This document shows, one piece after another, positions 5,215 through 10,834 of a stretch of 10,834 bases of DNA (position 1 is the first letter of the stretch; every line of letters begins with the position of its first letter). This DNA is from Eggerthella sp. CAG:209. GTDB lineage: Bacteria > Actinomycetota > Coriobacteriia > Coriobacteriales > Eggerthellaceae. The stretch is taken from contig FR884617.1 of the NCBI GenBank assembly GCA_000436075.1, forward strand, positions 3,578-14,411, read 5' to 3'. Position numbers and translations under genes: made by a program. The notes beneath the pieces were generated by a model. That model was not told the DNA's origin. It did not search any database and saw nothing but the letters and a program-made list of their open reading frames with translations.

Positions 5215-7773
5215 ATGAAAGAATACAATCCTCACGAGATTGAGCCTCGTTGGCAAAAGGTGTGGGCCGAAACAGGCGCACATAAGGCAACGGAGGATAC
5301 CAGCAAGCCGAAGCGCTATGTGCTCGAGATGTTCCCGTACCCTTCGGGCGACATTCACATGGGCCATGTTCGCAATTACACCATCGGCGACGTAACGGCT
5401 CGCTATTACGCTATGCGTGGTTACGACGTGCTGCATCCAATGGGCTGGGATGCGTTTGGTCTGCCTGCAGAAAACGCAGCCATCAAGCACAATTCCCATC
5501 CTGCTAAGTGGACGTATGCCAACATCGAAACGCAGAAGGCCAGTTTCAAGCGCATGGGCTTTTCCTATGACTGGGATCGCACCGTTGTTGCCTGCGACCC
5601 TGAGTACTATCGCTGGGGTCAGTGGATCTTCCTGCAGATGTACAAGCGCGGTTTGGTAGAGCGCCGCAATAGCCCTGTCAACTGGTGTCCCAACTGCAAA
5701 ACGGTTTTGGCAAACGAGCAGGTAACCGAAGGCGAATGCTGGCGCTGCCATGGTGCCGTTGAAAAGCGCGATCTTACCCAGTGGTACTACAAAATCACCG
5801 ATTACGCCCAGGAGCTGCTGGACGATCTTGACCAGCTGGAAGGCTGGCCTGAACCTGTTAAGCAGATGCAGGCAAACTGGATCGGTCGCTCCGAAGGTGC
5901 CGAAGTTGATTTCGAGTTGATTCCTGCCGAAGGCAAGGACGACGGCCAGACCATCACAGTATTCACCACGCGCCCCGACACCCTGTTCGGCTGCAGCTTC
6001 TTCTTGCTGGCTCCCGAAAGCCCGCTGGTGCACGACCTGGTATGCGGTACCGAATACGAAGCCGAGGTCATGGCCCTGGTTGAGGGCGCTGCCAAAGTAA
6101 GCGCCGTGGAGCGCGCCCAGGGCGACCGCGAAAAGCATGGTGCCTTCACCGGCCGCTACGTTATCAATCCCGTTAACGGCGAAAAGGTTCCTGTATGGGT
6201 TGCCGACTACATCGTTGCCGATTACGGCACCGGTGCCGTAATGGCGGTTCCCTGCGGCGACCAGCGCGACTTCGAGTTTGCTCGCAAGTACGACTTGCCC
6301 ATCATCCCCATTATCTTGGGCGAAGATGATCCTCTGTATCCCGAGCTCAACGGCGTGCAGGAACGCAAGGTTACCACCGTCGATTGGGAAAAATCCTACG
6401 AGGCCGAAGGTGTGCTAGTTCAGTCCGGCAAGTACACCGGCATGGTGGGCGGCAAGCATTCTCCTGCCGTCGACGCCATCATCGGCGACCTGGAGGCTCA
6501 AGGTAAGGGCAAGAAGTCGGTTCAGTTCCGTTTGCGCGACTGGCTCATTTCCCGTCAGCGCTATTGGGGTAATCCTATCCCGATTGTTTACTGCGACGAC
6601 TGCGGCATCGTGCCCGTTCCCGAGGACCAGCTGCCTGTTACGCTGCCCAAGGACATCGATTTGGCTGCTGGCGAAACGCTTGCAACGCATGAGCAGTTCG
6701 CTCAGTGCACGTGCCCGAAGTGCGGTAAGCCTGCGCGTCGCGAAACCGACACCATGGACACCTTCACGTGCTCCAGCTGGTACTACATGCGCTATACCGA
6801 CCCGCACAACACCGAGCTGCCTTTCTCTCCCGACCGCGTAAACCGCTGGATGCCAGTCGACCAGTATATTGGCGGTATTGAGCACGCTATCCTGCATCTG
6901 CTGTATAGCCGCTTCTTCACGAAGGTACTGCGCGATATGGGTATGCTCAACTTCGACGAGCCCTTCACGAACCTATTGTGCCAGGGCATGGTTCTCGATG
7001 AAAACGGCGAGGTGATGTCGAAGTCGAAGGGCAACGTTATCAGCCCCGAAGACATGATCGCTGGATACGGCGCCGATGCAGTGCGTGCTTATATCCTGTT
7101 CATGGCTCCGCCTGACAAGGAGCTGCAGTGGAATGAAGACGGCCTGGCTGGCATGTACAAGTTCCTGAATCGTGCTTGGCGTATGGTGAATGATCTTGCA
7201 GGGAAGGCTGGGGATGAAACTTCCTTCCAGGCTGGCGCGAAGGCGGAAGAAGCAAAGAAGGCTCATGATGAGCTTCTGCGCGAGCGCCATCGCGTGGTTG
7301 GCAAGGTCATCGACGACTTCGCTCGCAACAATTTCAATACGGCTATTGCAGCCATCATGGAATTGGTAAATGCTACAGGCGATTACCTGCGCAAAAACTC
7401 CGCCGAAGATCGTGCCGCCAACGCCGAGCTTGTTGCCTTCGACAAGGAAATTGCCGAGGTTATCGTGAAGTTGCTGGCTCCGATGGCTCCCCATTGGGCC
7501 GAAGAGCTGTGGCAGGATGTTTTGGGCAACGAAACTTCTGTGCACAAGGAAGCTTGGCCTGAGTTCGACCCGAATGCCGCTAAGGCTTCCGAGGTTGAGC
7601 TGGCGGTGCAGGTTAACGGCAAGGTGAAGGCCAAGATCACCGTTGCTTCCGATGCTGCGGAGGACACCATTCGCGAAACGGCCTTGGAGGCCATCGCTGA
7701 CGCAACCGCTGGTAAGGGCATCAAGAAGGTTATTGTTATCCCGGGCCGCCTGGTCAATGTGGTAGCAAAATAG
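5215..7773 (+). CDS. leuS: Leucyl-tRNA synthetase
   Basis: Charges tRNA-Leu with leucine in the cytoplasm; class I synthetase, 852 residues, normal bacterial length. The HIGH-type motif is His48-Met-Gly-His51 within PYPSGDIHMGHVRNYTIGD. The KMSKS-type motif is Val600-Met-Ser-Lys-Ser604. The CP1 editing domain carries TTRPDTLFG starting at residue 251 and removes mischarged amino acids. A zinc knuckle is made by Cys158, Cys161, Cys175 and Cys178. A second Cys cluster (460, 463, 500, 503) precedes the ETDTMDTFTCSSWYY block. The anticodon-binding and C-terminal domains are complete (ending near VIPGRLVNVVAK). ATG at 5215 follows AAAAGGA (5199-5205) by nine bases; a nearby ATG at 5208 is out of frame. 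It is a single-gene unit between its own promoter and two terminators. Confidence 0.98.
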   Translation: MKEYNPHEIEPRWQKVWAETGAHKATEDTSKPKRYVLEMFPYPSGDIHMGHVRNYTIGDVTARYYAMRGYDVLHPMGWDAFGLPAENAAIKHNSHPAKWTYANIETQKASFKRMGFSYDWDRTVVACDPEYYRWGQWIFLQMYKRGLVERRNSPVNWCPNCKTVLANEQVTEGECWRCHGAVEKRDLTQWYYKITDYAQELLDDLDQLEGWPEPVKQMQANWIGRSEGAEVDFELIPAEGKDDGQTITVFTTRPDTLFGCSFFLLAPESPLVHDLVCGTEYEAEVMALVEGAAKVSAVERAQGDREKHGAFTGRYVINPVNGEKVPVWVADYIVADYGTGAVMAVPCGDQRDFEFARKYDLPIIPIILGEDDPLYPELNGVQERKVTTVDWEKSYEAEGVLVQSGKYTGMVGGKHSPAVDAIIGDLEAQGKGKKSVQFRLRDWLISRQRYWGNPIPIVYCDDCGIVPVPEDQLPVTLPKDIDLAAGETLATHEQFAQCTCPKCGKPARRETDTMDTFTCSSWYYMRYTDPHNTELPFSPDRVNRWMPVDQYIGGIEHAILHLLYSRFFTKVLRDMGMLNFDEPFTNLLCQGMVLDENGEVMSKSKGNVISPEDMIAGYGADAVRAYILFMAPPDKELQWNEDGLAGMYKFLNRAWRMVNDLAGKAGDETSFQAGAKAEEAKKAHDELLRERHRVVGKVIDDFARNNFNTAIAAIMELVNATGDYLRKNSAEDRAANAELVAFDKEIAEVIVKLLAPMAPHWAEELWQDVLGNETSVHKEAWPEFDPNAAKASEVELAVQVNGKVKAKITVASDAAEDTIRETALEAIADATAGKGIKKVIVIPGRLVNVVAK

Positions 7774-7812
7774 CCAGAATGTGCTTTTAGGGGCCAGATC
7801 TGCTTGTGAACT

Positions 7813-7851
7813 GCCTCCCATTTCTTGGAAGTGAGAAATGGGAGGCTTTCT
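7813..7851 (+). terminator. leuS intrinsic terminator, first of two
   Basis: GCCTCCCATTTC (7813-7824) pairs perfectly with GAAATGGGAGGC (7835-7846) around a 10-base loop, followed by TTTCTTATG. Confidence 0.85.
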
Positions 7852-7891
7852 TATGTGTGCGGATTTCAGAGTGAAGTGCGAGGTCGAGGTG

Positions 7892-7917
7892 AGAGGGCTG
7901 ACAGCCCTCTTTCTTTA
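7892..7917 (+). terminator. Second tandem terminator after leuS
   Basis: AGAGGGCT (7892-7899) pairs with AGCCCTCT (7903-7910) around GAC, followed by TTCTTTAT. It lies about 45 bases after the first terminator with no gene between them, so it is probably a back-up terminator. Confidence 0.7.
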
Positions 7918-7974
7918 TCCGCATACCGAAGGCACGCCGTATCTCCGGTTCCTCGCAGGGGGCATTTGCGAAAA

Positions 7975-8069
7975 CTTCGGATGACATCGCCAAGAGCGCG
8001 GTTTTGCTACGCCCCGTTTTTCCGTGCGGGGGGGGCAAAGCCTCACGGTATTCATCACGCGCTCCGAAG
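7975..8069. other. Structured G-rich intergenic segment
   Basis: Several complementary arms nest here: GAGCGCG (7994-8000) with CGCGCTC (8058-8064), GTTTTGC (8001-8007) with GCAAAGC (8035-8041, one G-U pair) and CCCCG (8012-8016) with CGGGG (8027-8031). An alternative outer arm, CTTCGGA (7975-7981), matches TCCGAAG (8063-8069). A run of eight G lies at 8028-8035. Open frames across it on both strands have no ribosome sites or recognisable protein motifs. The segment could be a small RNA, a palindromic mobile remnant or a dispersed repeat. The remaining part of the 422-base gap (8070-8170) shows only short dyads. Confidence 0.4.
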
Positions 8070-8178
8070 ATCCACAGCAGCCCCGATCCTTCGTGTGGGA
8101 AGAGAGGGGAAGAAGAGCAGGCTGCATACGAACAAAACGCGCGGACAACGTGGAGGTTCCGAAACTCTTACGTACGTT

Positions 8179-8187
8179 TGCTATGAT
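8179..8187 (+). promoter_or_regulatory. Extended -10 promoter of the DUF218 gene
   Basis: TGC followed by TATGAT (8182-8187) is an extended -10 element. The expected transcript start at 8194-8196 coincides with the ATG at 8196, and no ribosome site precedes that ATG, so the mRNA is probably leaderless or nearly so. The -35 region is poor, as is usual for extended -10 promoters. Confidence 0.55.
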
Positions 8188-8195
8188 CGAAACCT

Positions 8196-8907
8196 ATGGG
8201 AACTAAACGAAAAAAAGGATGCCTCCGCCGCTTAATCGAAGCCGTTATCGGCTTCGTGCTGTTTGTTGCGCTTGTTGTGGTGGGCGTTCCTCTGGGGGGT
8301 CAATGCTTGGGTTTGCGCAAGCACGCGCCCTGCTTTTGAATCTCAGGCTCAAGCGGCCGCCAATGCGGATGCCTTCGAAGTCGATGCCATTGTGGTGTTG
8401 GGCGCAGGCATCAACTGGGACGGCAGCCCCTCAGCTGTTCTGAAAGATCGCCTTGATGTTGCCGACAACCTATACAACGCTGGGGTTGCCCCGAAAATCA
8501 TCATGAGTGGCGACAATAGCGACTCTTCATACAACGAGGTCATGGCCATGGCGAAGTACGCAAAGGCCAACGGGATTCCCGCCGAAGATATTTTCTGTGA
8601 TCATGCGGGCCTTTCCACATACGACAGCATGTACCGCTTGAAGAATGTATTCAACGTGCAGCGCTGCGTTATCGTTACGCAGGAGTACCATTTGTATCGT
8701 GCTGTGTACGATGCGCGCGGTTTCGGCATCGACGCACGTGGTGTTGCAAGCGATCTGAGCGACTACTCCAATAAGGATTCTTACGAGCAACGGGAATTCT
8801 TTGCGCGCATCAAAGATTTCTTCGGCATCATCACCAAGATGGAGCCGCAAACGAAGAGCGAGCCGGTTTCCCTCAACCAATCGGGGACCGTTACCCAATG
8901 GTGGTAG
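8196..8907 (+). CDS. SanA/YdcF-like DUF218 membrane-anchored protein, frameshifted
   Basis: The gene is read in two frames. The frame from ATG 8196 encodes a basic start (MGTKRKKGCLRR) and one membrane segment (about residues 14-33), then stops after about 48 codons. The catalytic-type domain continues in the next frame from base 8296. Skipping one G in the six-G run at 8294-8299 joins them as ...GVPL-GVNAWV..., giving 236 residues. DUF218 features are VVLGAGINWDGS, the conserved SGDNSDSSYNE block, and IVTQEYHLYRA. SanA and ElyC relatives affect envelope barrier function and lipid-carrier handling, with the domain outside the membrane; the reaction here is unknown. If no correction applies, the second part could start at TTG 8263 without a ribosome site or basic anchor. 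It could be a base-call error, a phase-variable gene or a young pseudogene. It precedes the dehydrogenase gene by 12 bases. Confidence 0.75.
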
Positions 8908-8919
8908 AAAGGGGTAGCA

Positions 8920-9882
8920 ATGCCGAAAATCGTTATTGTTGACACCGACTTCGAAAACAACGACTTTGAAGTGCGTATGGCGAAGTATGCAGGCGTTGAC
9001 ATTGCCCTGTTCAACGAGCGTGAGCCCGAAGCTATCATCCGCAATGCTGCCGATGCCGATGGTGTGGTTACTTCCTATGGTAAGTTCCCGCCCAAGGTGT
9101 TTGAGGCACTTCCAAATCTGCGCGTGGTAAGCCGAACGGGCATCGGATACGACGATATCGATGTGCCTGCGGCAACGAAGAACGGCACTGCGGTATGCGT
9201 AGTGCCTGGTTATGGTACCGAAGTGGTGTCCGACCATGCTATTACGTTGGCGCTCTGCGTGCTGCGTCGCTTGAACGAAACTGATGCCGATATGCGCGCA
9301 GGTATTTGGGACTACACGCGCCATCGTCCGTATGGTCAGGTGTTCGGTCGCGTATTTGGCGTGGTGGGAATGGGCGAAATCGGTCGTGCTACTGCCCGCA
9401 AGGCTGCTGGCCTGGGCTTCAAGGTGGTGTGTTGTTCGCGCTCTCTTACGCCGGGCCGCCGCACGCCCGAAGGCTACGACATCCTGGAGTACGAAGAGCT
9501 ACTGAAGTGCGCCGATGTGGTTAGCTTCCATACGGCTCTAACCCCCGACACCCATCATCTGCTTGATGCCCGCTGCATTTCGCTCATGAAGGATAGCGCG
9601 GTAGTGGTGAACACTTCACGCGGCGCGGTTATCGACACGCTTGCTTTGGCGGAAGCTCTCCAGGCGGATAAACTGTGGGGTGCTGGCATTGACGTGTTCG
9701 AAGGCGAGCCTGTCGACTCGGATCATCCGCTGATGCAAGCTCCTCATACGGTGCTTAGTCCGCATGTGGCGTATTGGTCTGAGGAATCGGGCATCGAGCT
9801 GCGTACGCGTGCCATGCAGGCCGCAATCGATGTGGTTACGGGTGTACGTCCGAAGGACTGCCTGAATCCTGAGGCCCTGTAA
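8920..9882 (+). CDS. CtBP-like D-2-hydroxyacid dehydrogenase
   Basis: A 320-residue cytoplasmic oxidoreductase of the D-isomer-specific 2-hydroxyacid dehydrogenase family; such enzymes interconvert 2-keto acids and D-2-hydroxy acids. The nucleotide fold has Gly150-Met-Gly152-Glu-Ile-Gly155. The catalytic residues are Arg234 (NTSRGAVID), Glu263 (DVFEGEP) and His282 (SPHVAYWSEES). The last block resembles the PHAAWYSEQA of C-terminal-binding proteins. It lacks the ACT domain of SerA, so 3-phosphoglycerate dehydrogenase is less likely. At the end of the second strand the sequence is Cys-Cys-Ser173-Arg174-Ser175 instead of the usual acidic residue, which hints at NADP(H). The ATG at 8920 has GAAAGGGG (8907-8914) five bases upstream. 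It starts 12 bases after the DUF218 stop, so both are probably on one mRNA. The substrate cannot be assigned. Confidence 0.92.
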   Translation: MPKIVIVDTDFENNDFEVRMAKYAGVDIALFNEREPEAIIRNAADADGVVTSYGKFPPKVFEALPNLRVVSRTGIGYDDIDVPAATKNGTAVCVVPGYGTEVVSDHAITLALCVLRRLNETDADMRAGIWDYTRHRPYGQVFGRVFGVVGMGEIGRATARKAAGLGFKVVCCSRSLTPGRRTPEGYDILEYEELLKCADVVSFHTALTPDTHHLLDARCISLMKDSAVVVNTSRGAVIDTLALAEALQADKLWGAGIDVFEGEPVDSDHPLMQAPHTVLSPHVAYWSEESGIELRTRAMQAAIDVVTGVRPKDCLNPEAL

Positions 9883-9885
9883 AGG

Positions 9886-9912
9886 GCGGAGCCTCGCTCG
9901 CTTGTTTTGTCT
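9886..9912 (+). terminator. Weak terminator after the dehydrogenase gene
   Basis: GAGC (9889-9892) pairs with GCTC (9896-9899) around CTC, extended by two pairs past a bulged G (9886-9887 with 9900-9901). A T-rich tail, TTGTTTTGTCTT, follows. The stem is short, so strength is uncertain. Confidence 0.45.
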
Positions 9913-9958
9913 TGCACTTGCCGCGCTGTCCCACACCTCGGACTTTGTCCTGAAGGTT

Positions 9959-10026
9959 GGCAACTGCGGTCCTGCCAGCGGCAACTGCAATCCAATTCGC
10001 GGCGCGGCAATTGCGATCCTGCCTGC
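9959..10026. repeat. Three degenerate 21-base repeats
   Basis: Units begin at 9959, 9980 and 10006. They share GGCAAYTGC followed by RRTCC and end with a GC. The first two are directly adjacent; GGCGC (10001-10005) separates the second and third. Units one and three are the most alike (TCCTGCC shared). They lie between the dehydrogenase and the phosphodiesterase genes and are not in a convincing coding frame. Confidence 0.55.
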
Positions 10027-10142
10027 GACGCGGTCTTATGCGCTGGTAGCTGCATCGTGGTCGAGTTATTTCTTGCCCCCGTCTTCTTCTCATCCCGTCC
10101 AGGGCGGGTGCTTTCATTCTCGTCAAAACGAAGGAGCTGAAT

Positions 10143-10595
10143 ATGCTTGTTGGCGTGATTTCGGATATTCATGGCCATTTGAGCGAGCAGGCCTACGATG
10201 CCTTGCAGCCGTGTGACATGATTCTGTGCGCGGGTGACGTTGAGCGTCCGACTATTCTTATGGAGCTTGATGCCATCGCTCCAACGGTTGCGGTGTTGGG
10301 CAATTGCGATTCCAGTCTGCGGGGGATGAATATCCCCTTCACTGCGACTCCCCGTATTGGTGGGGTGCGCTTTTTCATGACGCATCGCCCCGAAGATATT
10401 GGTACCGTTGCCGAAGATGTGCGTGTGGTGGTGCATGGCCACACTCACATTCCCCGCGAAGAGCTTATCGACGGGGTCCTGTATTTGAACCCGGGAAGCG
10501 CTAGCAAGCCGCGTGGTGGCAGTAAGCGGAGCATTGCCCGTCTTACCATCGATGCTGGTAAGGTTGCAGGCGTCGAATTTGTGACGTGGGAATAG
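10143..10595 (+). CDS. YfcE/MJ0936-family metallophosphodiesterase
   Basis: A 150-residue calcineurin-like phosphoesterase with no signal peptide, so cytoplasmic. The metal ligands of the family are all visible: Asp8 and His10 (ISDIHGH), Asp32 (CAGDVE), Asn54 (GNCD), His81 (MTHRP), and His100 and His102 (HGHTH). Family members hydrolyse phosphodiesters such as bis-p-nitrophenyl phosphate in vitro with Mn2+ or Ni2+; the natural substrate is usually unknown, and it is here too. Length is near the low end of the family but complete, ending with the NPGSASKPRGG block. ATG at 10143 follows AAGGAG (10131-10136) by six bases. A 260-base gap with a weak terminator separates it from the dehydrogenase, so it is probably transcribed separately; no clear promoter was found for it. 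Confidence 0.9.
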   Translation: MLVGVISDIHGHLSEQAYDALQPCDMILCAGDVERPTILMELDAIAPTVAVLGNCDSSLRGMNIPFTATPRIGGVRFFMTHRPEDIGTVAEDVRVVVHGHTHIPREELIDGVLYLNPGSASKPRGGSKRSIARLTIDAGKVAGVEFVTWE

Positions 10596-10611
10596 GCGGG
10601 GCGGCCCGCCT
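10594..10611 (+). terminator. GC-rich hairpin overlapping the phosphodiesterase stop
   Basis: AGGCGGG (10594-10600) pairs with CCCGCCT (10605-10611) around GCGG. The left arm begins inside the TAG stop. There is no T-run after it, so it may be a tail-less terminator or an mRNA-end structure. Confidence 0.45.
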
Positions 10612-10671
10612 GCGTGGTTGGGGAAGCGGCAAAAATAGGCGAAATAGCTAAAAGAGGCACGCTTGAAAAAT

Positions 10672-10706
10672 GGCAAGTTGACCCAGAGGGACTTGCCCGT
10701 TAGAAT
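10672..10706 (+). promoter_or_regulatory. tRNA-Lys promoter with an overlapping dyad
   Basis: TTGACC (10678-10683) and TAGAAT (10701-10706) are separated by exactly 17 bases, the best consensus promoter in the window. The expected start near 10713 gives a 17-base leader. An inverted repeat, GGCAAGT (10672-10678) with ACTTGCC (10691-10697), spans the -35 box and the spacer and could be an operator. Confidence 0.75.
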
Positions 10707-10729
10707 ACATACTTGCATTTTATGCATGT

Positions 10730-10805
10730 GCGCCGTTAGCTCAGCTGGTAGAGCAGGGGACTTTTAATCCCAAGGCCGCGGGTTCGATTCCCTCACGGCG
10801 CACCA
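10730..10805 (+). tRNA. tRNA-Lys (anticodon UUU)
   Basis: A 76-base cloverleaf with encoded CCA. The acceptor stem GCGCCGT pairs with ACGGCGC, discriminator A. The D arm is AGCTCAGCTGGTAGAGCA. The anticodon loop is CTTTTAA, with TTT at tRNA positions 34-36, so it reads AAA/AAG lysine codons. The T loop is TTCGATT. Two stem positions are unpaired: 27-43 (G-A) at the top of the anticodon stem and 50-64 (C-U) in the T stem. It follows its own promoter. Confidence 0.97.
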
Positions 10806-10820
10806 CTTCGCAACTAAGGC

Positions 10821-10834
10821 CCGCCGTAAGGCGG
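10821..10834 (+). terminator. Start of a hairpin at the window edge, probably the tRNA-Lys terminator
   Basis: CCGCC (10821-10825) pairs with GGCGG (10830-10834) around GTAA, 15 bases after the tRNA. The stem may extend past the window, since GGC precedes it; no T-run can be seen because the sequence ends. Confidence 0.45.

Noticed and set aside
6973..7821. Minus-strand open frame of 282 codons across the end of leuS
   Set aside because: It is antisense to conserved leuS sequence, including the KMSKS region, and begins within the leuS terminator.
7787..8148. Two minus-strand open frames of 83 and 77 codons after leuS
   Set aside because: They overlap terminators and the structured segment, have no ribosome sites and no recognisable protein features.
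8920..9882. Phosphoglycerate dehydrogenase (serA)
   Set aside because: The protein has no ACT domain, is short, and its C-terminal His block resembles CtBP-like proteins rather than SerA.
9744..10727. Minus-strand open frame of 327 codons covering the phosphodiesterase gene
   Set aside because: It runs antisense to a gene with all metal-binding motifs and through the 21-base repeats; its translation has low-complexity, unrecognisable content.

Overview
The window reads as a stretch of chromosome from an anaerobic, Gram-positive, moderately GC-rich bacterium. My best guess is an actinomycete of class Coriobacteriia (Eggerthella/Slackia-like). That guess rests on a sortase-type cell-wall anchor at the left edge, a PcsB/CwlO-like secreted coiled-coil protein, an IMP dehydrogenase of a divergent anaerobe type, CCA encoded in the tRNA gene, and codon use rich in GGC/GAC/CTG/GTT. 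It is inference; no 16S or other marker is present. All recognised genes are on the + strand.

Layout. 1-91: the last 29 codons of an LPXTG-type surface protein, then a hairpin-rich gap. 276-1688: M18 metallo-aminopeptidase. 1827-1867: a 17-bp perfect terminator hairpin, then the guaB promoter region. 1978-3495: guaB, IMP dehydrogenase with CBS domains, followed by a strong intrinsic terminator. 3696-4814: secreted protein with signal peptide, long coiled coil, Asn/Ser linker and double-psi beta-barrel (RlpA/3D-like) domain. 4815-5214: a 400-base gap with a terminator, a REP-like palindrome, a hairpin and the leuS promoter. 5215-7773: leuS, full-length leucyl-tRNA synthetase. 7774-8195: a 422-base gap with two tandem terminators, then a strongly structured G-rich segment and an extended -10 promoter. 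8196-8907: a SanA/YdcF-like (DUF218) membrane-anchored protein whose membrane anchor and catalytic domain lie in different frames, joined at a run of six G. 8920-9882: a CtBP-like D-2-hydroxyacid dehydrogenase, 12 bases downstream and probably co-transcribed. 9883-10142: a gap with a weak terminator and three degenerate 21-base repeats. 10143-10595: a YfcE/MJ0936-type phosphodiesterase. 10678-10805: promoter and gene of tRNA-Lys(UUU), with the start of a hairpin at the right edge.

The genes are mostly single transcription units separated by clear terminators. Only the DUF218/dehydrogenase pair looks like an operon. The content is housekeeping (GTP synthesis, leucine charging, lysine tRNA, peptide turnover) plus cell-envelope functions (surface anchor, coiled-coil/DPBB protein, DUF218 protein). 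I see no phage, IS, CRISPR, toxin-antitoxin or defence module and no convincing new multi-gene system. The observations most worth a second look are the frameshift in the DUF218 gene, the Tritrichomonas-like IMP dehydrogenase, the structured intergenic segment near 7975-8070, the 21-base repeats near 9959-10026 and the dyad around the tRNA-Lys promoter.
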